In this document: positions 17,449 through 24,641 of the stretch, one piece after another
How positions within the stretch are numbered: the stretch's first letter is position 1
Layout of the letters: each line of letters begins with the position of its first letter
Assembly: GCA_964523735.1 (NCBI GenBank)
Contig: CAZFYZ010000032.1
Location: 1-35,059, forward strand
DNA: 35,059 nt
From: CAZFYZ01 sp964523735
GTDB lineage: Bacteria; Armatimonadota; UBA5829
Reading direction: 5' to 3'
Position numbers and translations under genes: made by a program
Notes under the pieces: model-generated
The model's input: only the letters and a program-made list of their open reading frames with translations
Database searches by the model: none
Told to the model about the DNA's origin: nothing

Positions 17449-18248
17449 CCTCTCAACTCCCGCAGCTTCGCTCCCACATCCTGCTCCCGCATCAGGGCTT
17501 CGCCGACTAGGACGGCATCCACGCCTATAGCGCCCAGTCTCCGCATATGCTCTCGTGTACTGATGCCGCTCTCGCTTACGACCTTGATGCCGGAACCTTG
17601 CAGCGTCCAAAGCTCCTCGACAAGCCTCTCCGTGGTACTCAGGCTGACTTCGAATGTGTGCAAGTTTCGGTTGTTAATCCCTAACAAACCTGCGCCGCAG
17701 TTAAGGGCTACCATCAGCTCGCGCTCGTCGTGGACCTCGACCAGTGCCTGCATTCCAAGTTCTTCTGTGCGCTCGAGCAGATCCTTGAGGAGTTCCGGCT
17801 CAAGACCCGCAACGATCAGCAGCACTGCGTCCGCGCCCGACGCTCTGGCCTCAAGGAGCTGATACTCGTCAATAACGAAGTCCTTCCTGAGAACCGGCAG
17901 AGAGACCGTCTGCCGCACTCTCTCCAGGTAGCTCAGCGATCCCTGGAAGAACTTCTTGTCCGTCAACACCGATATAGCCGCCGCTCCCGCCCCTTCGTAA
18001 GTCCGGGCGATAGCTACCGGGTCGAAATCCTCTCGAATCACGCCCTTTGACGGCGATGCCTTCTTCACCTCTGCGATCACTGCAGGCAGCAGATAACCTT
18101 CGCCCGAAGTACGGCGTCGAAGCGCCGCCCCTAAATCCCGCACCGGAGGAGCCTCCGCCAGCCGCCCAGCAAGCTCAGACGCGGGGCAATCCGCCTTCCG
18201 CCGGCCCACTTCTGCCCGCTTCTCCTCGAGTATCCTGTCCAGTATCAA
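17445..18248 (-). CDS. trpC: Indole-3-glycerol phosphate synthase
   Basis: A 267-residue protein, normal length. The start codon is TTG and overlaps the trpD stop as TTGA. Motifs: VIAEVKKASPSKGVI with the catalytic Lys and phosphate contacts, ISVLTDKKFFQGS, LRKDFVIDEYQLLEAR, GADAVLLI, GINNRNLHTF, VVSESGI and DAVLVGEALM. It closes the indole ring from CdRP. The unfused trpC and trpF, overlapping each other, differ from the fused enterobacterial arrangement. Confidence 0.96.
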   Translation of the reverse strand: MILDRILEEKRAEVGRRKADCPASELAGRLAEAPPVRDLGAALRRRTSGEGYLLPAVIAEVKKASPSKGVIREDFDPVAIARTYEGAGAAAISVLTDKKFFQGSLSYLERVRQTVSLPVLRKDFVIDEYQLLEARASGADAVLLIVAGLEPELLKDLLERTEELGMQALVEVHDERELMVALNCGAGLLGINNRNLHTFEVSLSTTERLVEELWTLQGSGIKVVSESGISTREHMRRLGAIGVDAVLVGEALMREQDVGAKLRELRG

Positions 18249-19276
18249 CTCTGCCCCATTTCCTGTGTCACAGATACAAACCTCTCAAGCGATGCCATAG
18301 CCGCGCCTGATCCGATCGACTTTGCGGCCACATCGGTCCCCTCGCGGAGCTCGGCGGCTCTGCCTGCAACCACTAGTGCCGCTGCAGCGTTCAGCAGCAC
18401 GATGTCGCGTTTTGGCCCTGGATCACCCTGCAGGACACTCATTAGTGCCGTGACGTTGTCCACGATGCCACCGCTGTCTGCCTCCAGCGTTTCTGCAGCC
18501 ATCACTCTGGAAAGCCCGACGTCCTCTGGATTGACGGTGTAGGTTCGCACTCGCCCGTCTGCAAGCTCGCTCACCCGAGTCGCGCCCAGGGTTGACATTT
18601 CGTCGAGGCCCGCCATTCCGTGGAAGACCATCGCGCGCTCCGTACCTAGTGACTGGAGGACCCTCGCCATTGTCTCGGTCAGGTTGGGATCGAACACTCC
18701 GATCACCTGCCGTTTCGCCCCTGCGGGATTGGTCATCGGTCCCAGAATGTTGAATACCGTCCGAACGCCGATGTCCTTGCGGGGCCCGATCGCGTGTTTC
18801 ATCGCTGGGTGCATGGCCGGCGCGAACATGAACCCCATGCCCGCATTGTCGATGCACGCAGCGACCTGGTCGGGTGAAAGAGTGAGATTCGCCCCGAGTG
18901 CTTCCAGCACGTCTGCGCTGCCGCAGGTGCTCGATGCTGCGCGGTTGCCGTGTTTGGCGACGGTAACCCCCGCGCCGACGATCACGAATGCCGCCGTGGT
19001 TGAGACATTAAACGTATTGAGCTTGTCTCCGCCCGTTCCGCACGTGTCGACCAGGTCCTTCGACTTTGGACGGACGCGCACGGCCTTCTCGCGCATCACC
19101 TTGACGAAGCCTGTGATCTCCTGGACCGTCTCGCCCTTCATCCTCAGCGCGGTTATGAACGAAGCCACTTGCGCCGGCGTGGCCTCTCCGTCCATTATCT
19201 CAGTCATAGCGGCGATCGCCTCAGCCTCAGCAAGATCGCCACCCTCAACCACTCTTCGAATAGCCTCTTTGATCAT
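18245..19276 (-). CDS. trpD: Anthranilate phosphoribosyltransferase
   Basis: A 343-residue protein; the ATG is preceded by GGAGA. Motifs: the PRPP-binding DTCGTGGDKLNTFNVST, VAKHGNRAASSTCGSADVLEALG, GMGFMFAPAMHPAMKH, RTVFNILGPMTNPA and MVFHGMAGLDEMS. It attaches phosphoribose to anthranilate. The gene is separate from trpG, unlike the E. coli fusion. The 147 bp between trpG and trpD is filled with dispersed repeats, the largest break in the otherwise compact operon. Confidence 0.96.
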   Translation of the reverse strand: MIKEAIRRVVEGGDLAEAEAIAAMTEIMDGEATPAQVASFITALRMKGETVQEITGFVKVMREKAVRVRPKSKDLVDTCGTGGDKLNTFNVSTTAAFVIVGAGVTVAKHGNRAASSTCGSADVLEALGANLTLSPDQVAACIDNAGMGFMFAPAMHPAMKHAIGPRKDIGVRTVFNILGPMTNPAGAKRQVIGVFDPNLTETMARVLQSLGTERAMVFHGMAGLDEMSTLGATRVSELADGRVRTYTVNPEDVGLSRVMAAETLEADSGGIVDNVTALMSVLQGDPGPKRDIVLLNAAAALVVAGRAAELREGTDVAAKSIGSGAAMASLERFVSVTQEMGQS

Positions 19277-19288
19277 CTCAGTCTCCGT

Positions 19289-19418
19289 GTCTCATCACGA
19301 AGGCACGACCCTTCGGCGGGCTCAGGATGGGAAAGCACGAAGGGAATCCAATCGCGAAATGACGAAAGGAGCGAAATCCCGAAAAACGTCATTTCGTGTT
19401 TTCGCTCTTTCGTGCTTT
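19289..19418. repeat. Dispersed repeat cluster in the trpG-trpD junction
   Basis: It contains the 18-mer family in reverse orientation (CCCTTCGGCGGGCTCAGG, 19309-19326), a perfect 10-bp inverted repeat CGAAATGACG/CGTCATTTCG, and an 8-bp array CGTCATTT, CGTGTTTT, CGCTCTTT, CGTGCTTT (19387-19418). No gene is present. Confidence 0.75.
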
Positions 19419-19423
19419 CGCGG

Positions 19424-19990
19424 CTAACTCCCTTCCACGAAGTTTGCGAGCAATCGCATCCCCTCGGCTGTGAGTATGGATTCTGGGTGGAACTGCACGC
19501 CTTCGATCGGCAGTTCTTTGTGCCGGATGCCCATTATTGTTCGGTCGTCAGTCTCCGCCGTGATCTGCAGGCAGTCCGGCAAGGTCTCTCGGCGAATGAC
19601 GAGCGAGTGATAACGCGTCGCCTCGAAAGGGTTCGAGAGCCCCTTGAACACGCCCTCGCCGTCGTGGTGGACCATCGAGGTCTTGCCGTGCATCAGCTTC
19701 GGTGCGCGGACAATCTCTCCGCCAAACGCCTGTCCGATGCTCTGGTGTCCAAGGCAGACCCCGAGGATCGGCACCTTGCCTGCGAAGTGGCGAACTGTCT
19801 CAACAGAGATCCCAGCCTCGTTCGGTGTGCATGGCCCGGGCGAAACAACGATCCGATCCGGCCGCATCTCCTCGATCTCTTCGACCGTGATCTTGTCGTT
19901 TCTGAACACCTTGAGCTGCTGCCCCATCTCGCCCAGATACTGCACGAGGTTATAGGTAAAGCTATCGTAGTTATCTATCATCAGGATCAT
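19424..19990 (-). CDS. trpG: Anthranilate synthase glutamine amidotransferase subunit
   Basis: A 188-residue class I glutamine amidotransferase. MIDNYDSFTYNLVQYLGE opens the protein, VSPGPCTPNEAG forms the oxyanion region, the nucleophile Cys is in LGVCLGHQSIGQAFGG, and the catalytic His-Glu in GVQFHPESILT. It supplies ammonia to TrpE. As in many bacteria it may also serve aminodeoxychorismate synthase for folate; a folP gene is in the window but no pabB-like gene was seen. Confidence 0.95.
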   Translation of the reverse strand: MILMIDNYDSFTYNLVQYLGEMGQQLKVFRNDKITVEEIEEMRPDRIVVSPGPCTPNEAGISVETVRHFAGKVPILGVCLGHQSIGQAFGGEIVRAPKLMHGKTSMVHHDGEGVFKGLSNPFEATRYHSLVIRRETLPDCLQITAETDDRTIMGIRHKELPIEGVQFHPESILTAEGMRLLANFVEGS

Positions 19991-20004
19991 AAGCGTCTCT
20001 CAGT

Positions 20005-20068
20005 CACGAAAGCACCAAAGAACGAAAACACGAAAAGAAACTCAGAACTCACAACTCATAGCTCAGAA
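20005..20068. repeat. 8-bp and 7-bp phased arrays between trpG and trpE
   Basis: Four 8-bp units (CACGAAAG, CACCAAAG, AACGAAAA, CACGAAAA; 20005-20036) are followed by four 7-bp units (CTCAGAA, CTCACAA, CTCATAG, CTCAGAA; 20041-20068) that end exactly at the trpE stop codon. They fill nearly all of the 78-bp spacer. Confidence 0.75.
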
Positions 20069-21592
20069 CTACTCCAGCCCCTCTTCCGCCATCTCTATTG
20101 CCTTCAACATCGCTGAGGCCTTGTTGCAGGTCTCTTCGTACTCGCTTGCTGGGTCGGAGTCGGCGACTATGCCCGCGCCGGCTTGCACATAAGCTGTATC
20201 GCCTTGTATAAGAATCGTGCGGATAGTTATGCAGGTATCCATATCCCCGGAGTAGCTGAAGTAGCCGATGGCGCCAGCGTAGGTCCCGCGCCTGGTGGGC
20301 TCGACCTCGTCGATGATCTCCATCGCCCTAATCTTCGGCGCGCCGGATACAGTCCCCGCCGGGAAACACGCCCGCAGAAGGTCGAACTGATCCTTGTCCA
20401 TCCGCAGCTTGCCTCGCACGTTCGAGACAATGTGCATCACGTGCGAGTAGCGCTCGATGACCATCAGCTGATTGACTTCGACGCTGCCATAGCGGCAGAC
20501 TCGGCCAATGTCGTTTCGCCCGAGATCGACGAGCATGATATGCTCTGCCCGCTCCTTCTCGTCCTTGAGGAGATCAGCCTCCAGTGCCCGGTCTTGCTCT
20601 TCGGTCGCGCCGCGCTTGCGGGTGCCGGCGATCGGCCTGACGCTGACATTGCCTTGCTCTTCCGTGACGAGAATCTCCGGCGAAGAGCCTATCAGCTTCG
20701 TATCCCCGAATGCCAGGTAGTACATATAGGGCGAGGGATTCACGCTCCGCAGCGCCCGATAGACATTGAAAGGCTCCGCGCTGACCTTCGCAGAGAACCG
20801 CTGCGACGGCACTACCTGTATCACGTCCCCTGCAGCGATGTAATCCTTGCACTTCCGAACAGCGTCCTCAAACCCCTCACGAGTGAAATTGGAGGCTACA
20901 TCCAGCGTTCCAGCAGAGTCATTCCGAGCGCAGCGAGGAATCTCGGCCACAGGCCTTTTCAGCCTCTCGACCATCTCATCGATCTTCCCGATCGCCGCCC
21001 GGTACGCCGCCTTCGGGTCATCGCCGACTCGCGCATTGCAGACGACACGGATCTTATGCTGGACATGGTCGAAAATCAGCAGCGTGTCGCTGAACACGAG
21101 CATGCAGTCCGGCAGATGCAGGTCATCGACAGCCGAATCCGGCAGATCCTCGAAGAACCGGACCATGTCATAGCTGATGAACCCAACCGCGCCGCCACAG
21201 AACCTCGGCAGCCTCGGGTCCGGCACGTAGCTGAGTCTGGCGAACTCCTGCTTCAAGAGACTCAGCACATCCCCGCCGTCGGTCAGTTCGGTGCGCTCGA
21301 CGGCTCCCGTTGTTTCGGGACACCCTTGTCCTGAAACGCCCCGCTCGATCTCGACAGACGAGCCCTTGCTCCTGATCACCATATCCGCGCCGGAGCCAAG
21401 GAACGAGTAGCGCGCCATCCGCTCGCCGCCCTCAACGCTTTCGAGTAGGAATGAGTAGCCGCCGCGGTCGATCTTCCTGAACGCGGACACAGGAGTCTCC
21501 ATGTCCGCGAGTATCTCCCGATAGACGGGCGTCATATTCCCGAGCTGTGCTCGTTTTAGGAACTCCTGCTCGTCAGGATAATAAGCGGTCAT
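20069..21592 (-). CDS. trpE: Anthranilate synthase component I, with two repeat-derived insertions
   Basis: A 507-residue chorismate-utilising enzyme that makes anthranilate with TrpG. The N-terminal SFLLESVEGGERMARYSFLG carries the LLES element of the tryptophan feedback site. The catalytic half has GDVIQVVPSQRF, PSPYMYYLAFGD, SPEILV, RPIAGTRKRG, HIMLVDLGRNDIGRV and GTVSGAPKIRAMEIIDE, ending in VQAGAGIVADSDP. Two linkers are encoded by dispersed palindromes: GVSGQGCPETTGA near residue 90 and EIPRCARNDSAG near residue 220. Both keep frame and lie outside core motifs, so the enzyme is probably active. The ATG comes one base after the trpS stop, with AAGGGAG inside trpS. Confidence 0.95.
   Translation of the reverse strand: MTAYYPDEQEFLKRAQLGNMTPVYREILADMETPVSAFRKIDRGGYSFLLESVEGGERMARYSFLGSGADMVIRSKGSSVEIERGVSGQGCPETTGAVERTELTDGGDVLSLLKQEFARLSYVPDPRLPRFCGGAVGFISYDMVRFFEDLPDSAVDDLHLPDCMLVFSDTLLIFDHVQHKIRVVCNARVGDDPKAAYRAAIGKIDEMVERLKRPVAEIPRCARNDSAGTLDVASNFTREGFEDAVRKCKDYIAAGDVIQVVPSQRFSAKVSAEPFNVYRALRSVNPSPYMYYLAFGDTKLIGSSPEILVTEEQGNVSVRPIAGTRKRGATEEQDRALEADLLKDEKERAEHIMLVDLGRNDIGRVCRYGSVEVNQLMVIERYSHVMHIVSNVRGKLRMDKDQFDLLRACFPAGTVSGAPKIRAMEIIDEVEPTRRGTYAGAIGYFSYSGDMDTCITIRTILIQGDTAYVQAGAGIVADSDPASEYEETCNKASAMLKAIEMAEEGLE
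20918..20948. repeat. Dispersed palindromic repeat inside trpE (copy A)
   Basis: ATTCC and GGAAT flank GAGCGCAGCGA; read on the minus strand this encodes EIPRCARND, a peptide typical of a common bacterial intergenic repeat. It lies in the linker between the N-terminal and catalytic parts of TrpE. Confidence 0.65.
21312..21337. repeat. Dispersed palindromic repeat inside trpE (copy B)
   Basis: GTTTCGGGACA and TGTCCTGAAAC form an 11-bp inverted repeat with one mismatch around CCCT. Nearly the same sequence (TTTCGGGACACCCTGTCCCG) recurs at 27538 next to the second scaffold gap. Confidence 0.65.
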
Positions 21593-21593
21593 G

Positions 21594-22586
21594 CTAGGCT
21601 CCCTTAGGGAAGTAATCGATCTTCATGGCCTCACGCACATCGGCCATCGTCTTCGCACCTTCGCTTATAGCCCGCTCGGTGCCCGCATTGATGATCTGGT
21701 CCACCTCATCAGGATGCGAGTCGAAGTGCGCGCGCCTCTCCCGGATCGGGTCGAGCATCGCGTTCAGACTGGCGGCGAGCCTTGTCTTGCACTCCACACA
21801 GCCGATCTCGCCCTTGCGGCATGCCGGTTCGAGTTCGGCGACGAACTCCGGAGCAAATTCCTTCTGGTATGCGAATACCGTGCAGACCTCCGGATGGCCG
21901 GGGTCGTTCTTGCGGATACGCGCGGGGTCGGTGACAGCCGTTTTCACCTTGCGCAGAACCTCATCCGCCGGGTCCGCCAGATAGATCGCGTTGTCCAGGC
22001 TCTTGGACATCTTGGCGTTTCCGTCGAGGCCCATCAGCACGCCTGTCTCCATCGACTGCGGCTCGACCAGCACTGGCGCATATAGATCATTGAACCTGCG
22101 GACAATGTGCCGTGTCAGTTCGAGGTGCGGGGCCTGATCCTTCCCGACCGGCACCAGGTGCGCCTTGCAGAACGTGATATCCGCTGCCTGGCTGACCGGA
22201 TAGCCCAGGAATCCGTAGTTGAGGTCCTTGTAGCCCTTCTGCTCGGCTTCGGTCTTGATCGTGGGGTTGTGCCGCAGCACATTGACCGGCACGAACATCG
22301 AGTAGAAGATCGTCAGCTCGGCGATCTGCGGGACCATCGACTGCACGAATATCGTCGCGATCTCCGGGTCTACACCGCACGCCAGGTTGTCTTTGGCCAC
22401 CTCGCGCACATGGACGGCGAGCTGCTCGGGTGTCTCCCAATTCGTCGTCAGCGCCTGCACATCAGCGATGATCAGGAAAGTGTCGTATTCATGCTGCAGC
22501 TTCACCCGGTTCTTGAGGCTCCCCACATAATGCCCCAGGTGCAGCTTGCCAGTAGGTCTGTCTCCAGTGAGTATTCTCTTCTTCAT
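21594..22586 (-). CDS. trpS: Tryptophanyl-tRNA synthetase
   Basis: A 330-residue class I synthetase. The HIGH-type signature is DRPTGKLHLGHYVGSL near the N terminus and the KMSKS loop is GNAKMSKSLDNAIYL. Further marks are VNVLRHNPTIKTEA and YPVSQAADITFCKAHLVPVGKDQ. GAGGAG precedes the ATG by six bases. It is the first structural gene after the attenuator and is separated from trpE by one base, so the enzyme that sets the charged tRNA-Trp level is under the same control as the biosynthetic genes. Confidence 0.96.
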   Translation of the reverse strand: MKKRILTGDRPTGKLHLGHYVGSLKNRVKLQHEYDTFLIIADVQALTTNWETPEQLAVHVREVAKDNLACGVDPEIATIFVQSMVPQIAELTIFYSMFVPVNVLRHNPTIKTEAEQKGYKDLNYGFLGYPVSQAADITFCKAHLVPVGKDQAPHLELTRHIVRRFNDLYAPVLVEPQSMETGVLMGLDGNAKMSKSLDNAIYLADPADEVLRKVKTAVTDPARIRKNDPGHPEVCTVFAYQKEFAPEFVAELEPACRKGEIGCVECKTRLAASLNAMLDPIRERRAHFDSHPDEVDQIINAGTERAISEGAKTMADVREAMKIDYFPKGA

Positions 22587-22675
22587 CTAGACTCCTCGTT
22601 GTAGCGTTCCAACGTTCAAACGAACGAAAGGCCCGAGACATACACTTGTCCCTGGCCTCCTGATTCCTATCCCAA

Positions 22676-22719
22676 AAATCAAAAAGGCCGCGATACGCTC
22701 CCATGGAGTGCCGCGGCCT
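22676..22719 (-). terminator. trp attenuator terminator
   Basis: On the minus strand AGGCCGCG pairs with CGCGGCCT, with an extended inner stem CACTCC/GGAGCG, followed by TTTTTGATTTTT. It lies about 90 bases before trpS and about 50 bases after the leader peptide stop, as in ribosome-mediated attenuators. Confidence 0.88.
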
Positions 22720-22770
22720 GTTAACTGATCAATCTTGCCTACACAATGCGCGCCGACGCGGTCACCCCAC

Positions 22771-22839
22771 CTAACTGGAGTACCGCCAGCCCCACTTATG
22801 ATTTCCCCCGTGGATTATCAAGTAAGATTCGTTACTCAT
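22771..22839 (-). CDS. trpL: trp operon leader peptide (22 aa, Trp-Gly-Trp)
   Basis: ATG at 22839, 22 codons and TAG at 22771-22773. The peptide ends in HKWGWRYSS, with tryptophan at codons 16 and 18. No strong ribosome binding site precedes it; with the -10 element at 22849-22854 the transcript would start about three bases before the ATG, so translation is probably leaderless. It is a regulatory peptide with no expected function of its own: slow reading of its Trp codons signals low charged tRNA-Trp. Two Trp in 22 codons, placed directly before a hairpin and terminator upstream of trpS-trpE, is hard to explain otherwise. Confidence 0.8.
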   Translation of the reverse strand: MSNESYLIIHGGNHKWGWRYSS

Positions 22840-22848
22840 CGTGGTTCC

Positions 22849-22877
22849 ATTCTACCCCAGCGCCTCATGCTTGTCAA
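22849..22877 (-). promoter_or_regulatory. Sigma70 promoter of the trp operon
   Basis: TTGACA (22872-22877), a 17-bp spacer and TAGAAT (22849-22854) on the minus strand. It starts 20 bases after the stop codon of the upstream permease gene. Confidence 0.85.
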
Positions 22878-22896
22878 CCGGCAAAATGACCGTATC

Positions 22897-24435
22897 CTAC
22901 ATTCCCGTCTCCGTTGGGACCTGTGGCGGTTCGGAGACTTCCTGTTTTGCTCTGTGTTTGGCCATCACGCTGTGCCGCCGGCCGTAGAACAAGTAGATCA
23001 GTAGTCCAGCGAACAGCCAGAGAGCGAGCCTGAGCCAGTTCTTTGACGGGAGCGAGAACATCAGCAGTAGGCAGAACGCCACTCCCAGTATCGGTACGAG
23101 TGGAACAGCCGGACACTTGAACGGACGCTTTGCATCCGGATGAGTCCTGCGCATGATCAGGACGGCGATGCAAACGATCACGAATGCCAATAGCGTGCCG
23201 ATGTTGACGAGCTGCAACAAAAAGCCCATCGGCAACAGCGAGGCCAGCAGCATCACGACGATGCCGGTCACGATCGTTGTCTTCCAAGGCGTTCTGAACT
23301 TGGGGTGGACCGAGCCAAAGAAGCTTGCCGGCAGTAAGCCATCTCGAGCCATCGCCAGGAGAACGCGCGGTTGACTCAACATCAAGACCAGCAGCACCGA
23401 GGTCATTCCAGCGACTGCACCGAGTGAGATCAGGTACTCTGCCCAGTTCAGGCCGACCTGGCTGAAGGCGACCGCGACTGCGGCATGAGGGTCCAAGTCC
23501 TTGTAGGGAACCATTCCGGTCAGCACTGCTGCCACTGCGACATAGAGCACGGTGCAGATCGCCAGTGAAGCAAGGATACCTATCGGAACATCTCTCTGCG
23601 GGTTCCGCGATTCCTCAGCATGTGTGGAGACAGAGTCGAATCCGATATAGGCAAAGAAGACCATCGCCGCGCCGGCCATCATTCCGGCAGGCAGGTTGTT
23701 TGGTCCCAACCCGCCCCATAACTGTTTGCCGAAGAACGATACGCCCCCGTAACCGTAGGGTGCGAATCCGCCGTACTTCGTCCAGTTGTTGGGATCGACG
23801 AAGAAAGCGCCAACCGCAACCACGAAGAGTACGACGGCGACCTTGATCATCACCATGCCCGCGTTCGAGGATGCGCTCTCCTGAATGCCCTTCACAAGGA
23901 CCGCGGTAAGCACAGCAACGATGAGCAGCGCCGGAATGTTGATAAGCGCGCCTGTTGTCACCCACCTGTTGCCCTCGAGGGCGAGTGGAGCGGTGGCAAA
24001 CTGGGCCGGTACTTCCCAGTTGAATAGACGCAGGAATGATTGGAAATGGCCGGACCAACTTTCGGCCACTGCGGCCGACGCCACCGTATACTCCAGAACT
24101 AGGTCCCAGCCGATGATCCAGGCGAAGAGTTCACCGAGTGTGGCATAGGCGTAAGTATATGCGGAACCTGCTACAGGGGCCATCGAAGCGAACTCGGCAT
24201 AGCACAGGGCTGCGAACGTGCACGCGATGCCGGCCACGACGAATGAGAGCACGAGAGCCGGGCCGGTAGTGTTGGGCGCCACGTGACCCGTGACCACAAA
24301 GATCCCGGCCCCGATTATGCACCCAACCCCAAGGCTCGTAAGCTGGACAGGTCCGAGCACGCGCCTGAGGCGGTTCTCGCCCTCCATCTCCTCAAGCAGC
24401 ATTGCCAATGGCTTGCGAGCAAAAAGTCTCTTCAT
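22897..24435 (-). CDS. APC-family amino-acid permease (CAT/YfnA-like)
   Basis: A 512-residue polytopic membrane protein with about 12-14 hydrophobic segments. The family core GVGCIIGAGIFVVTG in segment 1, AALCYAEFASMAPVAGSAYTY in segment 3, FFAYIGFDSVSTHAEESRNP in segment 6 and RVLLAMARDGLLP in the loop match cationic amino-acid transporter-like permeases. The cytoplasmic tail is polar. The substrate cannot be read from sequence; its position directly before the trp promoter makes an aromatic amino acid possible but unproven. Its first codons lie inside a 108-bp tandem duplication. Confidence 0.9.
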   Translation of the reverse strand: MKRLFARKPLAMLLEEMEGENRLRRVLGPVQLTSLGVGCIIGAGIFVVTGHVAPNTTGPALVLSFVVAGIACTFAALCYAEFASMAPVAGSAYTYAYATLGELFAWIIGWDLVLEYTVASAAVAESWSGHFQSFLRLFNWEVPAQFATAPLALEGNRWVTTGALINIPALLIVAVLTAVLVKGIQESASSNAGMVMIKVAVVLFVVAVGAFFVDPNNWTKYGGFAPYGYGGVSFFGKQLWGGLGPNNLPAGMMAGAAMVFFAYIGFDSVSTHAEESRNPQRDVPIGILASLAICTVLYVAVAAVLTGMVPYKDLDPHAAVAVAFSQVGLNWAEYLISLGAVAGMTSVLLVLMLSQPRVLLAMARDGLLPASFFGSVHPKFRTPWKTTIVTGIVVMLLASLLPMGFLLQLVNIGTLLAFVIVCIAVLIMRRTHPDAKRPFKCPAVPLVPILGVAFCLLLMFSLPSKNWLRLALWLFAGLLIYLFYGRRHSVMAKHRAKQEVSEPPQVPTETGM

Positions 24436-24641
24436 AGTGAATCCCAGGACAATGGACGATAGCGGATGGCGGACAGCTCTCGGCTCTCTGGCTATCCGCT
24501 ATCGACTATCAGCCATCAGCTTCTCCAGATAAGGTCTTTTCACAGTGAATCCCAGGACGATGAACGATAGCGGATGGCGGACAGCTCTCGGCTCTCTGGC
24601 TATCCGCTATCGACTATCAGCCATCAGCTTCTCCAGATAAG
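24426..24641. repeat. 108-bp tandem duplication spanning a gene junction
   Basis: 24426-24533 and 24534-24641 are near-identical. Each copy contains an inverted repeat GATAGCGGAT/ATCCGCTATC and a 7-bp array CTATCCG, CTATCGA, CTATCAG, CCATCAG. Copy 1 covers the permease start codon and copy 2 the last codons of the upstream gene, so the duplication leaves an extra in-frame tail, YLEKLMADSR plus stop, behind a GTG just upstream of the permease. Confidence 0.9.

Larger units (their letters stand above)
22676..22842 (-). promoter_or_regulatory. Ribosome-mediated trp attenuator (leader RNA)
   Basis: Between the predicted transcription start (22842) and the terminator three mutually exclusive segments are visible on the minus strand. 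Segment 1, GCGGTACTCC (22786-22777), begins within the second Trp codon. Segment 2, GGGGTGACCGCG (22768-22757), can pair with segment 1 through GCGGT/ACCGC and TCC/GGG. Segment 3 is the 5' arm of the terminator, whose CGCGG can pair with CCGCG of segment 2. A ribosome stalled at the Trp codons would mask segment 1 and free segment 2 to break the terminator. The pairings were found by eye, without folding energies. Confidence 0.7.

Noticed and set aside
20183..21334. Long plus-strand open frame opposite trpE
   Set aside because: No family sequence or ribosome binding site; it is the antisense shadow of trpE, as are similar long frames opposite trpB, trpD, trpB2 and the LeuA-like gene.
22753..22773. 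T-box-like core (GGTGGGGTGACCGCG) on the minus strand before trpS
   Set aside because: The spacing between TGG and ACCGCG does not fit the T-box consensus, there is no Stem I with a specifier loop, and the leader from the promoter is too short. The Trp-codon leader peptide explains the region better.
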